Source: Paenibacillus sp. LHD-38
Lineage (GTDB): Bacteria > Bacillota > Bacilli > Paenibacillales > Paenibacillaceae
Reading direction: 5' to 3'
DNA length: 64,000 nt
Assembly: GCF_031157315.1 (NCBI RefSeq)
Contig: NZ_JAVIFU010000022.1
Coordinates: 1-64,000, forward strand
Positions 54,614 through 63,202 of the stretch are shown here, piece after piece. The notes under the pieces are model-generated. The model was not told the origin of the DNA. It saw nothing but the letters and a program-made list of their open reading frames with translations, and did no database searches. Each line of letters begins with the position of its first letter. The stretch's first letter is position 1. A program made the translations under genes and the position numbers.

Positions 54614-55669
54614 ATGAAACTAGAAGAGCTGGATAAGAGGTTAAAGGAATATACGGAAGATGAGTTATTTTACCGGGAATACTACTTTTCCAAAAACGAC
54701 AGTGAAACGTTTCAAGCTTTTATGCAAAATTTAGACATGGAACTCATAAAAGACAGATATCTTGTCATTCCTGAATTGCATTCAAGTTCAACGATTATAA
54801 AAGAAGAAGATTATTTTTCTTTGAGCTATAATGCTGACATCCTAATTCTGAAACATAATAGATATACACCGAGTTTTAAACATAGACATGAATTTTTTGA
54901 AATGATTTATGTTTACTCAGGTGATTGCAAGCAAGAAATTAATGGGGAAATGATTGATTTGCAGGAAGGCGATCTCTGCTTGATCCCACCGAAGGTGGAG
55001 CACACAATCGAGGTTTTTAATGATAGCATTATCTTAAATGTATTAATAAAAAGAAGCACTTTTAATGATACTTTTCTAGAAATACTTAAACATGAAACCG
55101 TACTCTCATCTTTTTTTATAAAAGTGCTGTATACCGAGGATTATAGCAATTACATTATTTTCAGAACGAATAGGGATCAAAAACTGAAAGACATCCTTTC
55201 CCAGCTGTTTATTGAACATCATGAGAGCCAAAAATATTCGGCCAATATTCTGTATAATCTATTAATGCTATTCTTCAGTTATTTACTGAGAGAATATGAA
55301 GGTCAAGCTGTGCTGCCCAAGAGCCTGCCAAAAAGTGAAAAGCTGCTTCCCATTCTAACTTATATGCAAAATAATTTTAAAACGGTAACCCTAAAGGTAC
55401 TATCCAACGAATTCCATTTTACCGAATCCTACTTAAGCAAGCTTATTAAAGCGACCTCCGGCCTTACTTTTATAGAAATCATTCAAACGATTAAATTAAA
55501 TAAAGCGATTGAACTTCTTACCTATTCTGATCTAATGATCCATAACATTAGTGAATCGATTGGCTTTGAAAATAACACTCATTTTATAAGAACCTTTAAA
55601 AAAGTTTACGGAATTTCACCAAACCAGTATAGAAAAAACATGAAAACCTTGGATTCGAATGAAGTATAG
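54614..55669 (+). CDS. AraC-family regulator with N-terminal cupin
   Basis: The 351-residue product starts at ATG 54614, with GGAGGG 5 nt upstream; 24 in-frame codons upstream lack an RBS. The N-terminal sugar-sensing cupin (about 90-160) shows FKHRHEFFEMIYVYSGD and LQEGDLCLIPPKVEH. The C-terminal AraC double HTH (about 250-351) shows LSNEFHFTESYLSKLIK and ENNTHFIRTFKKVYGISPNQYRK. It is AT-rich compared with the operon opposite. It probably activates the GH78-like/importer C operon in response to its sugar. Confidence 0.92.
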   Translation: MKLEELDKRLKEYTEDELFYREYYFSKNDSETFQAFMQNLDMELIKDRYLVIPELHSSSTIIKEEDYFSLSYNADILILKHNRYTPSFKHRHEFFEMIYVYSGDCKQEINGEMIDLQEGDLCLIPPKVEHTIEVFNDSIILNVLIKRSTFNDTFLEILKHETVLSSFFIKVLYTEDYSNYIIFRTNRDQKLKDILSQLFIEHHESQKYSANILYNLLMLFFSYLLREYEGQAVLPKSLPKSEKLLPILTYMQNNFKTVTLKVLSNEFHFTESYLSKLIKATSGLTFIEIIQTIKLNKAIELLTYSDLMIHNISESIGFENNTHFIRTFKKVYGISPNQYRKNMKTLDSNEV

Positions 55670-56012
55670 GTGCCATAACTAGCACGCGAGTTCGTGAATG
55701 TTAATAACATAAAAGATTTATCTACCCCAGCTCTAAACTAATACGATAAAAGAAACAGCGGCGGAGTAGGAAGCGAAAACAAAGTCCTAAACTGCCGCAG
55801 CTGTTGCTGCCAGTTATAGGTGCAGCCAATTCGATATCCCCCAGACATTGCGCTCCTCTGCTCTGCCCCTATAATGACCGCCGCCAATCCTTTTAATTTA
55901 AGAAACCAGTCCCCCATTGGGAACTGGTTCACTTGTGTTTATTCAACTTTCCTAATCTTTAGAGAATTAAGCCAAAACAAAAGAGCAGCTTTCTAGACAA
56001 CCTGCTCCTTGA
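55670..56012. other. Intergenic region, no convincing gene
   Basis: These 340 bp hold a hairpin AACCAGT...ACTGGTT near 55907-55932 without a U-run and a terminator (separate entry). A 64-codon minus-strand frame at 55738-55932 lacks an RBS and recognisable features. Confidence 0.5.
55971..56008 (-). terminator. Terminator of the 75-residue gene
   Basis: GAGCAG (55983-55988) pairs with CTGCTC (56002-56007), and the minus-strand tail is TTTTGTTTTGG, just after the stop at 56013. Confidence 0.75.
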
Positions 56013-56240
56013 CTAAGAAAATTTATCTGGCAGCGCCTTTATAATTTCTTCATATTGCAGAGCAACTGCCACCTCTAAAATATGTATAGGGTTTTGATGA
56101 GCGTATGCTACAAGCAACTCCTTAGTAAACTCATCATCATTTAATTTTAGACTTTTTTTTACTAATTCCATCATGGCTCTTTGATTACGAAAATTAAGCT
56201 GCTCAATTTTTTCCATTGCTAATTCAATATCACCCTGCAT
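56013..56240 (-). CDS. Small uncharacterised helical protein (75 residues)
   Basis: The 75-residue product starts at ATG 56240 (MQGDIELAMEKIEQL), with AGGTG 8 nt upstream. It is all-helical, charged and soluble (FRNQRAMMELVKKSLKLND). A regulator-like or anti-sigma-like role cannot be deduced; I do not recognise it. Confidence 0.6.
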   Translation of the reverse strand: MQGDIELAMEKIEQLNFRNQRAMMELVKKSLKLNDDEFTKELLVAYAHQNPIHILEVAVALQYEEIIKALPDKFS

Positions 56241-56456
56241 AATACACACCTACTATCCGTTATCCACGATTTTAAATTATTTTAGTACCGAATCGTTCGT
56301 TAAATATAATAATAATTCGATGCATTTCATTTTTTTCAGGGGGGGTGTAGATGAGAAAATCTTAACAAGATTATCCTATTCATGCTGTGCTAGAATAAAC
56401 GCTCTAAGCTATTCAATACTTTACCTATTATTCGCAAACGGAGGGATTCAATCATC

Positions 56457-57095
56457 ATGTACAGATTTCTGGCTCTATTCGCTCTACTCATACTAGTTAC
56501 CGCAACCGCCACAAATCACAGGGTAGATGCTTCGACCGTCTTGAAAATCGGCAGCGAAGGACAGGCCATACCGGATCTGCAGTTCCGGCTTCAGACAATG
56601 GGTTATTACCATTTACCTATAGATACAAGCTTTGGTAAGGGCACCCGCAGTGCGGTCCAACGTTTTCAAATAAATAATGGACTTCAGGGAGACGGCATTG
56701 TAGGACCGAAAACATGGGCAAAGCTCAAAAAATTGTCAGTCAACAAAAAAGAGCTTTCCATGCTTGCGCGTGTCATTTATGCCGAGGCTAGAGGGGAAGA
56801 TTATAAAGGCCAAGTGGCAGTCGGTGCGGTCGTAATGAATCGCCTCCAGTCTTCAAAGTTTCCGAAAACAGTAAAAGAAGTCATTATGGAGCCAAATGCT
56901 TTCTCAGCCGTAAAAGACGGTCAGTACTGGCTTATCCCGAATCAAACGGCATTCAAGGCCGCTAAAGCTGCGGTAAAAGGAATGGACCCGACCGGCAATG
57001 CGTTGTTCTACTTTAATCCGGATATCTCCAAATCGGTTTGGTTCAAGACGCGAACAGCCACCAAGAAAATCGGCAATCATCTATTTACGCTATAG
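56457..57095 (+). CDS. SleB-like spore-cortex / cell-wall hydrolase
   Basis: The 212-residue secreted protein has a signal peptide of about 25 residues and a PG_binding_1 domain (about 30-90; LKIGSEGQAIPDLQFRLQTMGYY...GIVGPKTWAKL). A C-terminal Hydrolase_2 domain follows with ARVIYAEARGEDYKGQVAVG, where the Glu of YAEARGE is the catalytic residue of SleB-type lytic transglycosylases. SleB degrades spore cortex peptidoglycan in germination, while paralogues such as CwlJ/YkvT act elsewhere, so the exact role is open. A small gene follows 48 nt downstream. Confidence 0.9.
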   Translation: MYRFLALFALLILVTATATNHRVDASTVLKIGSEGQAIPDLQFRLQTMGYYHLPIDTSFGKGTRSAVQRFQINNGLQGDGIVGPKTWAKLKKLSVNKKELSMLARVIYAEARGEDYKGQVAVGAVVMNRLQSSKFPKTVKEVIMEPNAFSAVKDGQYWLIPNQTAFKAAKAAVKGMDPTGNALFYFNPDISKSVWFKTRTATKKIGNHLFTL

Positions 57096-57143
57096 GTATA
57101 GCCAGTGAGAACGACATTTATCTAGAACAGGAGAACGAAATGA

Positions 57144-57332
57144 ATGAGTATTAACACTCAGGATCGGCATCAGGCTAGAGTTGATTTGGTCATTGATATT
57201 ATCAAAGGAATTTTTGAAAAAGAGACCATTCCAGAGACTTTCAAACAGAAGTTAAATACAATGAGTTATGATGATTTAGGTATTTATGTTATGGATATCG
57301 TAAAAAAACGATCCGTTGATGAAATTCTATAA
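57144..57332 (+). CDS. Small uncharacterised protein (62 residues)
   Basis: The 62-residue helical, charged product (RVDLVIDIIKGIFEKETIPETFKQKL) has GGAG 10 nt before the ATG. A competing ATG 4 nt earlier is out of frame and encodes only four residues before a stop. It probably shares a transcript with the SleB-like gene and is followed by copy 3 of the dispersed repeat. I do not recognise it. Confidence 0.6.
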   Translation: MSINTQDRHQARVDLVIDIIKGIFEKETIPETFKQKLNTMSYDDLGIYVMDIVKKRSVDEIL

Positions 57333-57366
57333 TTGGTGAATGGTGTCCAGAGCACTTCATTGCACG

Positions 57367-57465
57367 CAAGCGTAAACGGCTGACGCCGTTCTTGGCGGCA
57401 AAAGCTCGTTTCGCGATGAAATATAAGCATAGTATAACGTTAAAATTTATACTTTCTTATATTTT
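57367..57465 (+). repeat. Copy 3 of dispersed intergenic repeat
   Basis: CAAGCGTAAACGGCTGACGC, then GGCGGCAAAAGCT, CGTTTCGCG, ATATAAGCA and an AT-rich end aligns with 26656-26757 over about 100 bp. It lies 35 nt after the stop of the small gene, again at a gene 3' end and just before a terminator. Confidence 0.75.
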
Positions 57466-57469
57466 TAAA

Positions 57470-57511
57470 AAAACCGGACCCTGTATGTTACATGGGAATC
57501 CGGTTTCTTGT
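57470..57511. terminator. Terminator between convergent genes
   Basis: AAACCGGA pairs with TCCGGTTT around an inner TGTATGTTACATG. The minus tail is TTTTTTT, and the plus tail is CTTGTATTTT. Confidence 0.8.
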
Positions 57512-57550
57512 ATTTTACGACAAACTCGCTTACGTGTTTGCGTTACAATG

Positions 57551-57838
57551 CTACTGCCCTATTGAAATAGCGGTAATCACTTGAATCACTTGAATCACTT
57601 GACCCATAAATACCCAGGCGATTGCAAGTAAAGAGATAGTCGCTAAGATTCTCTTAGGATTCAGAAACCACTTCGGATAATGGCCGAGCTGCTTGGGTAT
57701 TTGGAAGCCTGAAATAATATCGCCATGTTTGATTACATCGTTAAAGGGCGTCCTATCTTCAAGTGAATAATTTGGAGTTTGATTCACGGTAAGGTGAAGC
57801 GTCGCGTCACTAAATGGATTATAGGATGAACGTTTCAA
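57551..57838 (-). CDS. Small protein with C-terminal membrane helix (95 residues)
   Basis: The 95-residue product uses a TTG start (MKRSSYNPF) with GAGGAGG 6 nt upstream. About 65 cytoplasmic residues (FNDVIKHGDIISGFQIPKQLGHYPKW) are followed by one hydrophobic segment (ISLLAIAWVFMGQVIQVIQV). It looks tail-anchored. I do not recognise the family. Confidence 0.6.
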   Translation of the reverse strand: MKRSSYNPFSDATLHLTVNQTPNYSLEDRTPFNDVIKHGDIISGFQIPKQLGHYPKWFLNPKRILATISLLAIAWVFMGQVIQVIQVITAISIGQ

Positions 57839-57975
57839 ATTAGACCTCCTCGAATCTCAATACCCATAATGTACCATTATTTACAAGTAGATGGAAGGCG
57901 TTGTTTAATTTTTCTACCCGTAGCTTATTATTCAATACGGAGCAGCTGCACACGTTAGTTCCGAAACCATCTTAG

Positions 57976-59499
57976 TTAATGTGAAGCTGAATATTCTTTA
58001 AGTTCGGCTGCTGGGTCAAATTTCTCTTTGCTCATGGCCAATGCTGCCACCAGAGCGATAACAGAAGGAATGATTGCCCAAGCAAAGGTATGGACAATTG
58101 AAGCGGAGAGCGCCTCAATAATTTTATCAAGAACCTCAGTAGGAATTTTTTCACGCGTTTCCGGTGTTAAGATTTTACGAGGATCGCTTAGATCGACGCC
58201 TTCCGGCATTTGGGCACCGCTGCCGAACATGGAAGCCAATTTATTCATAAACACATGACTCTGAATAATACCGAATACCGTTATACCCAGCGTCATACCC
58301 AGTGATCGCATAAAGTTAAGCGTAGAGCTTGCAGAGCCGCGCTGCCTTGCAGTGAAGCCATGGATCGCCGCATTGCTTAATACGGAAAATGACGCGCCGA
58401 TTCCTAAACCGACCAAAATCATAAAGACCGTGACGATGAAGCGCGAAGAACCGGTCGTTAATGTGGTAAGGAGAGCAATACCGATGACAAGCAGCGCTAA
58501 TGTCGGAATCATGATAGAGCGGTACTTAAACTTAGCAAGGAAGGAACCGCCACCCGCGGCAGTGACGACGGACCCGAGCATCATCGGAAGCAAAACTAGC
58601 GCCGAATTCGTAGCCGAGCCGCCAAGTACGCCTTGAATAAAGATTGGAATGTAGACAGAGGCAGTAATAAACGCTGCAGCACTAAACATTGCCATTATGT
58701 TACTCGTAGTATAGAGACGATTCTTGAACATGCCGAAGGTGATGATCGGTTCCTCGGCACGGCGTTCGATAAAAATAAAACCAATGATCAGTACCGCAAA
58801 AGCGGCGAATAAACCTAAAATCATACTGGAATCCCAAGCATATTCCTTGCCTCCAAGCTCAAGCGCAAACATCAGGCAAACGATTGAGGCTACAAGCGTA
58901 AATGCGCCAAGATAGTCGATTTTTTGCTTGGAATGCTCGACCGACTCTTTGTAAAAGAAAGCAATCATAACAAATGCAATGAGTCCCAGCGGTAAGTTGA
59001 TGTAGAAGATCCAAGACCAATTGATATAATCCGTAATGTAACCCCCGAGCAGCGGGCCAAAAATACTGGATAGACCAAATACGGCGCCGAATAAGCCGCC
59101 CATCTTGCCGCGTTTATCCGCAGGAACCACATCAAACATGATCGTAAATGCGATAGGCATGAGAGCCCCTCCGCCAATACCTTGAATCGCGCGATAAATA
59201 ATCAGCTGTTCGATTGTGCTCGCCGTACCGCATAAGGCAGAGCCGGCCATGAATACAATAATCCCGAAAATGAAGAAACGCTTGCGGCCGTACATATCCG
59301 ATAATTTACCGAAAATCGGCATGCCCGCCATCTCTGCTACCAAATAAGCAGAAGTCACCCACATCAATTTATCAAATCCGCCTAAGTCCCCGACGATCGT
59401 GCCGATTGCTGTTGCTACAATGGTATTATCCATCGATGCCATAAGAATGGCGAGCAGCAGACCTCCAAGGATAACGCCCCTATTATTTTTTTTTGCCAT
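57976..59499 (-). CDS. DHA2-family multidrug efflux MFS transporter (EmrB/QacA type)
   Basis: The 507-residue product has 14 predicted membrane segments, a DHA2 proton-drug antiporter layout. Motif D1 is MASMDNTIVATAIGTI near residue 20, motif A is FGKLSDMYGRKRFF near 65, and motif C is FGPLLGGYITDYINWSWIFYINLP near 150. It lies 56 nt after the UvrA2 gene and is probably cotranscribed. Expected role: drug or toxic-compound export in the cytoplasmic membrane, induced through the MarR regulator at 62208. Confidence 0.93.
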   Translation of the reverse strand: MAKKNNRGVILGGLLLAILMASMDNTIVATAIGTIVGDLGGFDKLMWVTSAYLVAEMAGMPIFGKLSDMYGRKRFFIFGIIVFMAGSALCGTASTIEQLIIYRAIQGIGGGALMPIAFTIMFDVVPADKRGKMGGLFGAVFGLSSIFGPLLGGYITDYINWSWIFYINLPLGLIAFVMIAFFYKESVEHSKQKIDYLGAFTLVASIVCLMFALELGGKEYAWDSSMILGLFAAFAVLIIGFIFIERRAEEPIITFGMFKNRLYTTSNIMAMFSAAAFITASVYIPIFIQGVLGGSATNSALVLLPMMLGSVVTAAGGGSFLAKFKYRSIMIPTLALLVIGIALLTTLTTGSSRFIVTVFMILVGLGIGASFSVLSNAAIHGFTARQRGSASSTLNFMRSLGMTLGITVFGIIQSHVFMNKLASMFGSGAQMPEGVDLSDPRKILTPETREKIPTEVLDKIIEALSASIVHTFAWAIIPSVIALVAALAMSKEKFDPAAELKEYSASH

Positions 59500-59555
59500 C
59501 TTCTCTTATTCCCTCCGCTTAAAAAGCAATAAAATTCTCATACGTTCCTCTATCA

Positions 59556-62060
59556 TCAAAGACCTTCGTCCAAAACCCGTTTCAGGAACATGCCCGTATA
59601 AGAAGCCGACACTTCAGCTACCTGCTCCGGCGTGCCTTCGGCTACTAGTCTGCCACCGGCGACGCCGCCTTCAGGACCGATATCGATCACCCAATCCGAT
59701 TCGCGAATCAGTTCCAAGCTGTGCTCAACAACGATAACGGTGTTTCCCGTATCGACCAGCTTATTAAGCAATACTTGAAGCTGTTTAATGTCTGATGGAT
59801 GAAGGCCGGTTGTCGGCTCATCGAGCAGATAAAGCGTATGGTTCTTGGAAGGCTTGCTCAGCTCTTTCGCCAGCCTGATCCGCTGTCCCTCGCCGCCGGA
59901 TAAGGTTTTGACCGATTGGCCCCATTTCAAGTAGCCAAGCCCAACCTCGCACAGCATCGCGATTAGACCTGCAATCTTGGACTTCGACTTCAGGATCGGC
60001 AAGCTTTCCTGCACCGACATATTCAGCAAGTCCGAGATGGAGAAGCCTTCATACTGAACCAGCAGCACCTCTTCGGTAAACCTTCTGCCCTTACAGTCGT
60101 GGCACTTCACCTCTAAATCGGGCAGGAAATTCATATCCACGGACAGCACGCCTAGACCTTGGCATGTCTCACAGCGTCCTCCTGGCGTATTAAATGAAAA
60201 ATGCTTCGAGGTCAGTTTTCTTTCTTTTGCCTCTGGCAATCCAGCGAACAACTGGCGCAGGTGCGTAAATACATCGGTATAGGTAGCGACATTCGAGCGC
60301 TGCATTCTCCCCATTGGCGTTTGATCAAAGATAACGATATTGCCCACTTGCTCCAAGCCCGTCATTTCCTTGCATCCCGTTTGCTTCACATCATTCGGAG
60401 CCCCTTGCGCAAGGATATCGAATACAAGCGTGGATTTGCCCGACCCCGAAACCCCAGTCACGGACACTAGGCATCCAAGCGGTAAGGAAACCTCAGGGAT
60501 ACTAATATTGCGAGCCTGAGCTTCCCAAATCGTAATATGCTGTCCGTTCCCTTTCCTGCGGATGCGAGTGGGAGCCGGGAGCCTTTCACCTCTCAAATAG
60601 GCTCCTGTTACAGAAAGCTCGCTTGCCATCAAATCCTCCAGGCTGCCTTCACCCACAACGGTCCCGCCGTATAATCCAGCTCCCGGGCCGATATCGATAA
60701 TATGATCGGCAGCACGCATCATCTCGACATCGTGCTCGATAACTAGGACTGTATTGCCCAGATCTCGCAGCTCCTGAAGCACACGGATAAGGCCAAGCGT
60801 ATCCCGAGGGTGAAGACCCGTCGTCGGTTCATCCAGAATATACAGCACGCCTGTCAGCCCTGAACCAAGCAGCGAAGCAAGCCGCAGCCGTTGTGCTTCT
60901 CCGCCGGACAATGTTACCGTCTGCCGGTTCATGGAAAGATAGCCGAGGCCGACATCCATAATCCGCTTTAACCGTTTCGGCATATCATGGAGAATTGGCT
61001 CAAGAAGATGAAGCCCTTCTAACGGAATCACCGCTTCCAATCCTCTTGTCCACTCATATACATCGCCGAGCGACCAGTCCGAAACATCAGTGATGGATGC
61101 ATCAGCTACCCGAACAAGTCGAATTTCTTTCTTTAAGCGAGCTCCGTGGCATTCGTGGCAGAGCTGTTCATGAAAAAATCCTCCGTCTTTTTCCTGTGCG
61201 CCCGATTCTCCCTCTTTCTCCTTGTAACGCCGCCATAATCCAGGAATAACACCTTCAAATTTAGTGCCCTGGGCCGGCTTCACATTCGGATAATGGCGCT
61301 TGAATGCCTCACTCTCAACTCCGTAGTACAGCAAATCACGCTGAATTTCACCGTAATCTTTCAAAGGCTGGTCAGGGTCAAGCTCAAATCCATAATGCTT
61401 TCCTGCCGCAGCTAAAATACGGGTCTGAATATCGCGGTGGACGCCGTTCAGAGAGGCAACTCCACCTCCGCGCAAGCTGAGCTCCTGATTGAAAACAGCC
61501 GCTTCATTAATGCTTGCCACATGGCCAAGCCCACCGCAAGCAGCGCATGCTCCCTCCGGCTTATTGAAGGAAAAGTGCGACATTCCCAGTTTCTCCAGCT
61601 CCGTATTGCAATGCGGACAGCTCATCGACCGGTGGTTCATATCCTCGTCTTCCTCTGCCAGCAGTCCTGCCGGCTCAAAGGATGGCGGGATGCTGCCGCT
61701 GCAGCATGGGCATATGCGCTCCCCCAGTCTAGAAAAGATAAAACGGACGTACGTGTATATGTCTGTCACAGTCCCGACCGTCGAGCGCGGGTTCCGGTTA
61801 GTAACATGCTGTCCGACGCTGATGGACGGGGACAGTCCTTCGATAGACTCAACCTTCGGCTTGCTAATCGAATCCGATGTCAAACCCATGGATTCCATAT
61901 ACTGTCTCTGGCATTCCCGTTGAAGTGTATCCATGGCAATCGTTGATTTGCCCGAACCCGACGGACCTGTCAGAACAACCAGCTTGTACTTAGGAATCGA
62001 AAGTGAAACATTCTTTAGATTATTCTCCCGCGCACCCTTTATAACAATGGCTTCTTTCAC
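59556..62060 (-). CDS. UvrA-like ABC protein, class II (UvrA2)
   Basis: The 834-residue UvrA paralogue starts at GTG 62060 (MKEAIVIKGARENN), with AGGAGG 7 nt upstream; the in-frame ATG 72 nt earlier is less likely. Walker A motifs are GPSGSGKST near residue 33 and GVSGSGKSTLVFDI in the second half. Signatures are LSGGEAQRLRLA and LSGGEGQRIRLA, and zinc-type Cys pairs occur in CAACGG and CETCQGLG. It is about 110 residues shorter than housekeeping UvrA (about 940-960), as expected for UvrA2, which lacks the UvrB-binding domain. UvrA2 proteins are linked to resistance to DNA-intercalating antibiotics. It is followed by an efflux gene and controlled by a divergent MarR. Confidence 0.93.
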   Translation of the reverse strand: MKEAIVIKGARENNLKNVSLSIPKYKLVVLTGPSGSGKSTIAMDTLQRECQRQYMESMGLTSDSISKPKVESIEGLSPSISVGQHVTNRNPRSTVGTVTDIYTYVRFIFSRLGERICPCCSGSIPPSFEPAGLLAEEDEDMNHRSMSCPHCNTELEKLGMSHFSFNKPEGACAACGGLGHVASINEAAVFNQELSLRGGGVASLNGVHRDIQTRILAAAGKHYGFELDPDQPLKDYGEIQRDLLYYGVESEAFKRHYPNVKPAQGTKFEGVIPGLWRRYKEKEGESGAQEKDGGFFHEQLCHECHGARLKKEIRLVRVADASITDVSDWSLGDVYEWTRGLEAVIPLEGLHLLEPILHDMPKRLKRIMDVGLGYLSMNRQTVTLSGGEAQRLRLASLLGSGLTGVLYILDEPTTGLHPRDTLGLIRVLQELRDLGNTVLVIEHDVEMMRAADHIIDIGPGAGLYGGTVVGEGSLEDLMASELSVTGAYLRGERLPAPTRIRRKGNGQHITIWEAQARNISIPEVSLPLGCLVSVTGVSGSGKSTLVFDILAQGAPNDVKQTGCKEMTGLEQVGNIVIFDQTPMGRMQRSNVATYTDVFTHLRQLFAGLPEAKERKLTSKHFSFNTPGGRCETCQGLGVLSVDMNFLPDLEVKCHDCKGRRFTEEVLLVQYEGFSISDLLNMSVQESLPILKSKSKIAGLIAMLCEVGLGYLKWGQSVKTLSGGEGQRIRLAKELSKPSKNHTLYLLDEPTTGLHPSDIKQLQVLLNKLVDTGNTVIVVEHSLELIRESDWVIDIGPEGGVAGGRLVAEGTPEQVAEVSASYTGMFLKRVLDEGL

Positions 62061-62121
62061 AAAATATCCTCCTCTTGCTCTATGCCTTTGCATTTTAGTT
62101 ATGAGTTCGATAAAATTAATT

Positions 62122-62180
62122 TGATTAATCATACGCCAATCTAGTATCTCGTTAATCTAATATCTCGATAATCAAGATAT
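62122..62180. promoter_or_regulatory. Cluster of operator-like boxes between uvrA2 and marR
   Basis: Three related boxes occur: TTGATTAATCA (62121-62131), TATCTCGTTAATC (62145-62157) and TATCTCGATAATC (62161-62173). The last two are direct repeats 16 bp apart, and ATATCTCGATAATCAAGATAT (62160-62180) is partly palindromic. They are probable MarR-type binding sites controlling both directions. Confidence 0.6.
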
Positions 62181-62207
62181 ATTACATTTTAGAAGGAGGG
62201 TTATCCT

Positions 62208-62702
62208 TTGTCAAGCGACAGACAAGATCAACCAACTGAACTGCAAGAAAATTTCACCTTACGCATGCGAAGCTTAGGAAACCGAACGGTACTGTACCAG
62301 CAAAATGTGGCTGCTTCACTTGGGTTATACAATAATGATTTTTTATCCGTAGATATCCTGCGCGAAAAAGGCCCTATCACCGCCGGTGAGCTGTCAAAAC
62401 TAACTGGGCTCGCTACAGGCAGCGTAACTTCCTTAATCGACCGTCTTGAAAAAAACGGCTTTGTCCGCAGGCAAAATGATCCAAATGACCGTCGCAAAGT
62501 GATTATTGTCCCTCTGTATGAACATAAAGAAGAGGTGAGCAATACGTATATGCCGCTGCATGCTTCAATGGTGAAACTAGCAGCCTCCTACACGGACGAA
62601 GAGCTTAAGCTCATTACAGAGTTTTTAGGCAAAGCAAGCGATGTCCTAGAAGAGCAAATTCATCAGCTAAGCTCCAAGACAAGCAGTAAATCTTCTTCAT
62701 GA
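62208..62702 (+). CDS. MarR-family transcriptional regulator
   Basis: The 164-residue product uses a TTG start with GGAGGG 7 nt upstream. The winged HTH shows GPITAGELSKLTGLATGSVTSLIDRLEKNGFV and the wing RQNDPNDRRKVII. It is a dimeric ligand-responsive repressor by family. It is divergent from uvrA2 and the DHA2 pump, with operator-like boxes between, and most likely represses both. A 44-codon frame overlaps its stop in ATGA. Confidence 0.93.
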   Translation: MSSDRQDQPTELQENFTLRMRSLGNRTVLYQQNVAASLGLYNNDFLSVDILREKGPITAGELSKLTGLATGSVTSLIDRLEKNGFVRRQNDPNDRRKVIIVPLYEHKEEVSNTYMPLHASMVKLAASYTDEELKLITEFLGKASDVLEEQIHQLSSKTSSKSSS

Positions 62703-62833
62703 ACCCTCTATGTATTTATATCAGCCCTTCCTCCGGATCTAACGATACGTCTGACGTTTACATTCCGGAGCCAGGAACGGATCCGATGGATGCAATCGAA
62801 GAAGCCATTCGGCAGAAGCTTGATGGGAAATAA
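62699..62833 (+). CDS. Candidate 44-residue peptide coupled to marR
   Basis: ATG at 62699 overlaps the marR TGA (ATGA). The product reads MNPLCIYISPSSGSN, then DTSDVYIPEPGTDPMDAIEE to the end, acidic and soluble. No similarity is recognised. It could be a translated coupled peptide or a remnant of another gene's C-terminus. A terminator follows 22 nt after its stop. Confidence 0.4.
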   Translation: MNPLCIYISPSSGSNDTSDVYIPEPGTDPMDAIEEAIRQKLDGK

Positions 62834-62855
62834 TTAATGCTATTTAATATCATCA

Positions 62856-62895
62856 AAGCCCAACAACCTTTTAAGGCTGTTGGGCTTCTTTTTGT
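62856..62895 (+). terminator. Terminator after marR
   Basis: AAGCCCAACA (62856-62865) pairs with TGTTGGGCTT (62878-62887), with inner CCTT/AAGG, followed by CTTTTTG. Confidence 0.9.
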
Positions 62896-62959
62896 TCAAA
62901 CAATTTCCACATGAGCTTGTACTAAAGATAGCGCCTTTCACTATTCAATCCATGTAATT

Positions 62960-63181
62960 TTATGATTTCTTGGCAAAAGACAACCCTTTCTCTTTAAGAA
63001 CTTCATTCAGTATCCTCACTGCTTTTGGTCCCACACAATGTAACTTCAAAATTTCCGCTTCAGTAACTTTTTTAAATTGTTCTAGTCTAGAATACCCTGC
63101 ATTCGTGAGAGCACGTGTAGCAGGCTCACTTATCTTGGGAAGATCGCTTTTTTGTGTTATTTTATTGACATTGTCCATCAT
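62960..63181 (-). CDS. Small helix-hairpin-helix protein (RpoA C-terminal-like)
   Basis: The 73-residue product contains LPKISEPATRALTNAGYSRLEQFKKVTEAE, then LHCVGPKAVRILNEVLKEKG, the helix-hairpin-helix pattern also found in the RNA polymerase alpha C-terminal domain. It is likely a non-sequence-specific DNA-binding or adaptor protein in the cytoplasm. AGAAAGGA lies about 9 nt before ATG. Partner unknown. Confidence 0.75.
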   Translation of the reverse strand: MMDNVNKITQKSDLPKISEPATRALTNAGYSRLEQFKKVTEAEILKLHCVGPKAVRILNEVLKEKGLSFAKKS

Positions 63182-63202
63182 TCAATTCCATCCTTTCTTA
63201 AG

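Noticed and set aside
55738-55932. 64-residue minus-strand protein
   Set aside because: No ribosome site, no recognisable features, and it includes a hairpin-forming sequence.
59556-62060. Housekeeping uvrA of nucleotide excision repair
   Set aside because: About 110 residues too short, no uvrB next to it, and placed with an efflux pump under a MarR gene; UvrA2 fits better.
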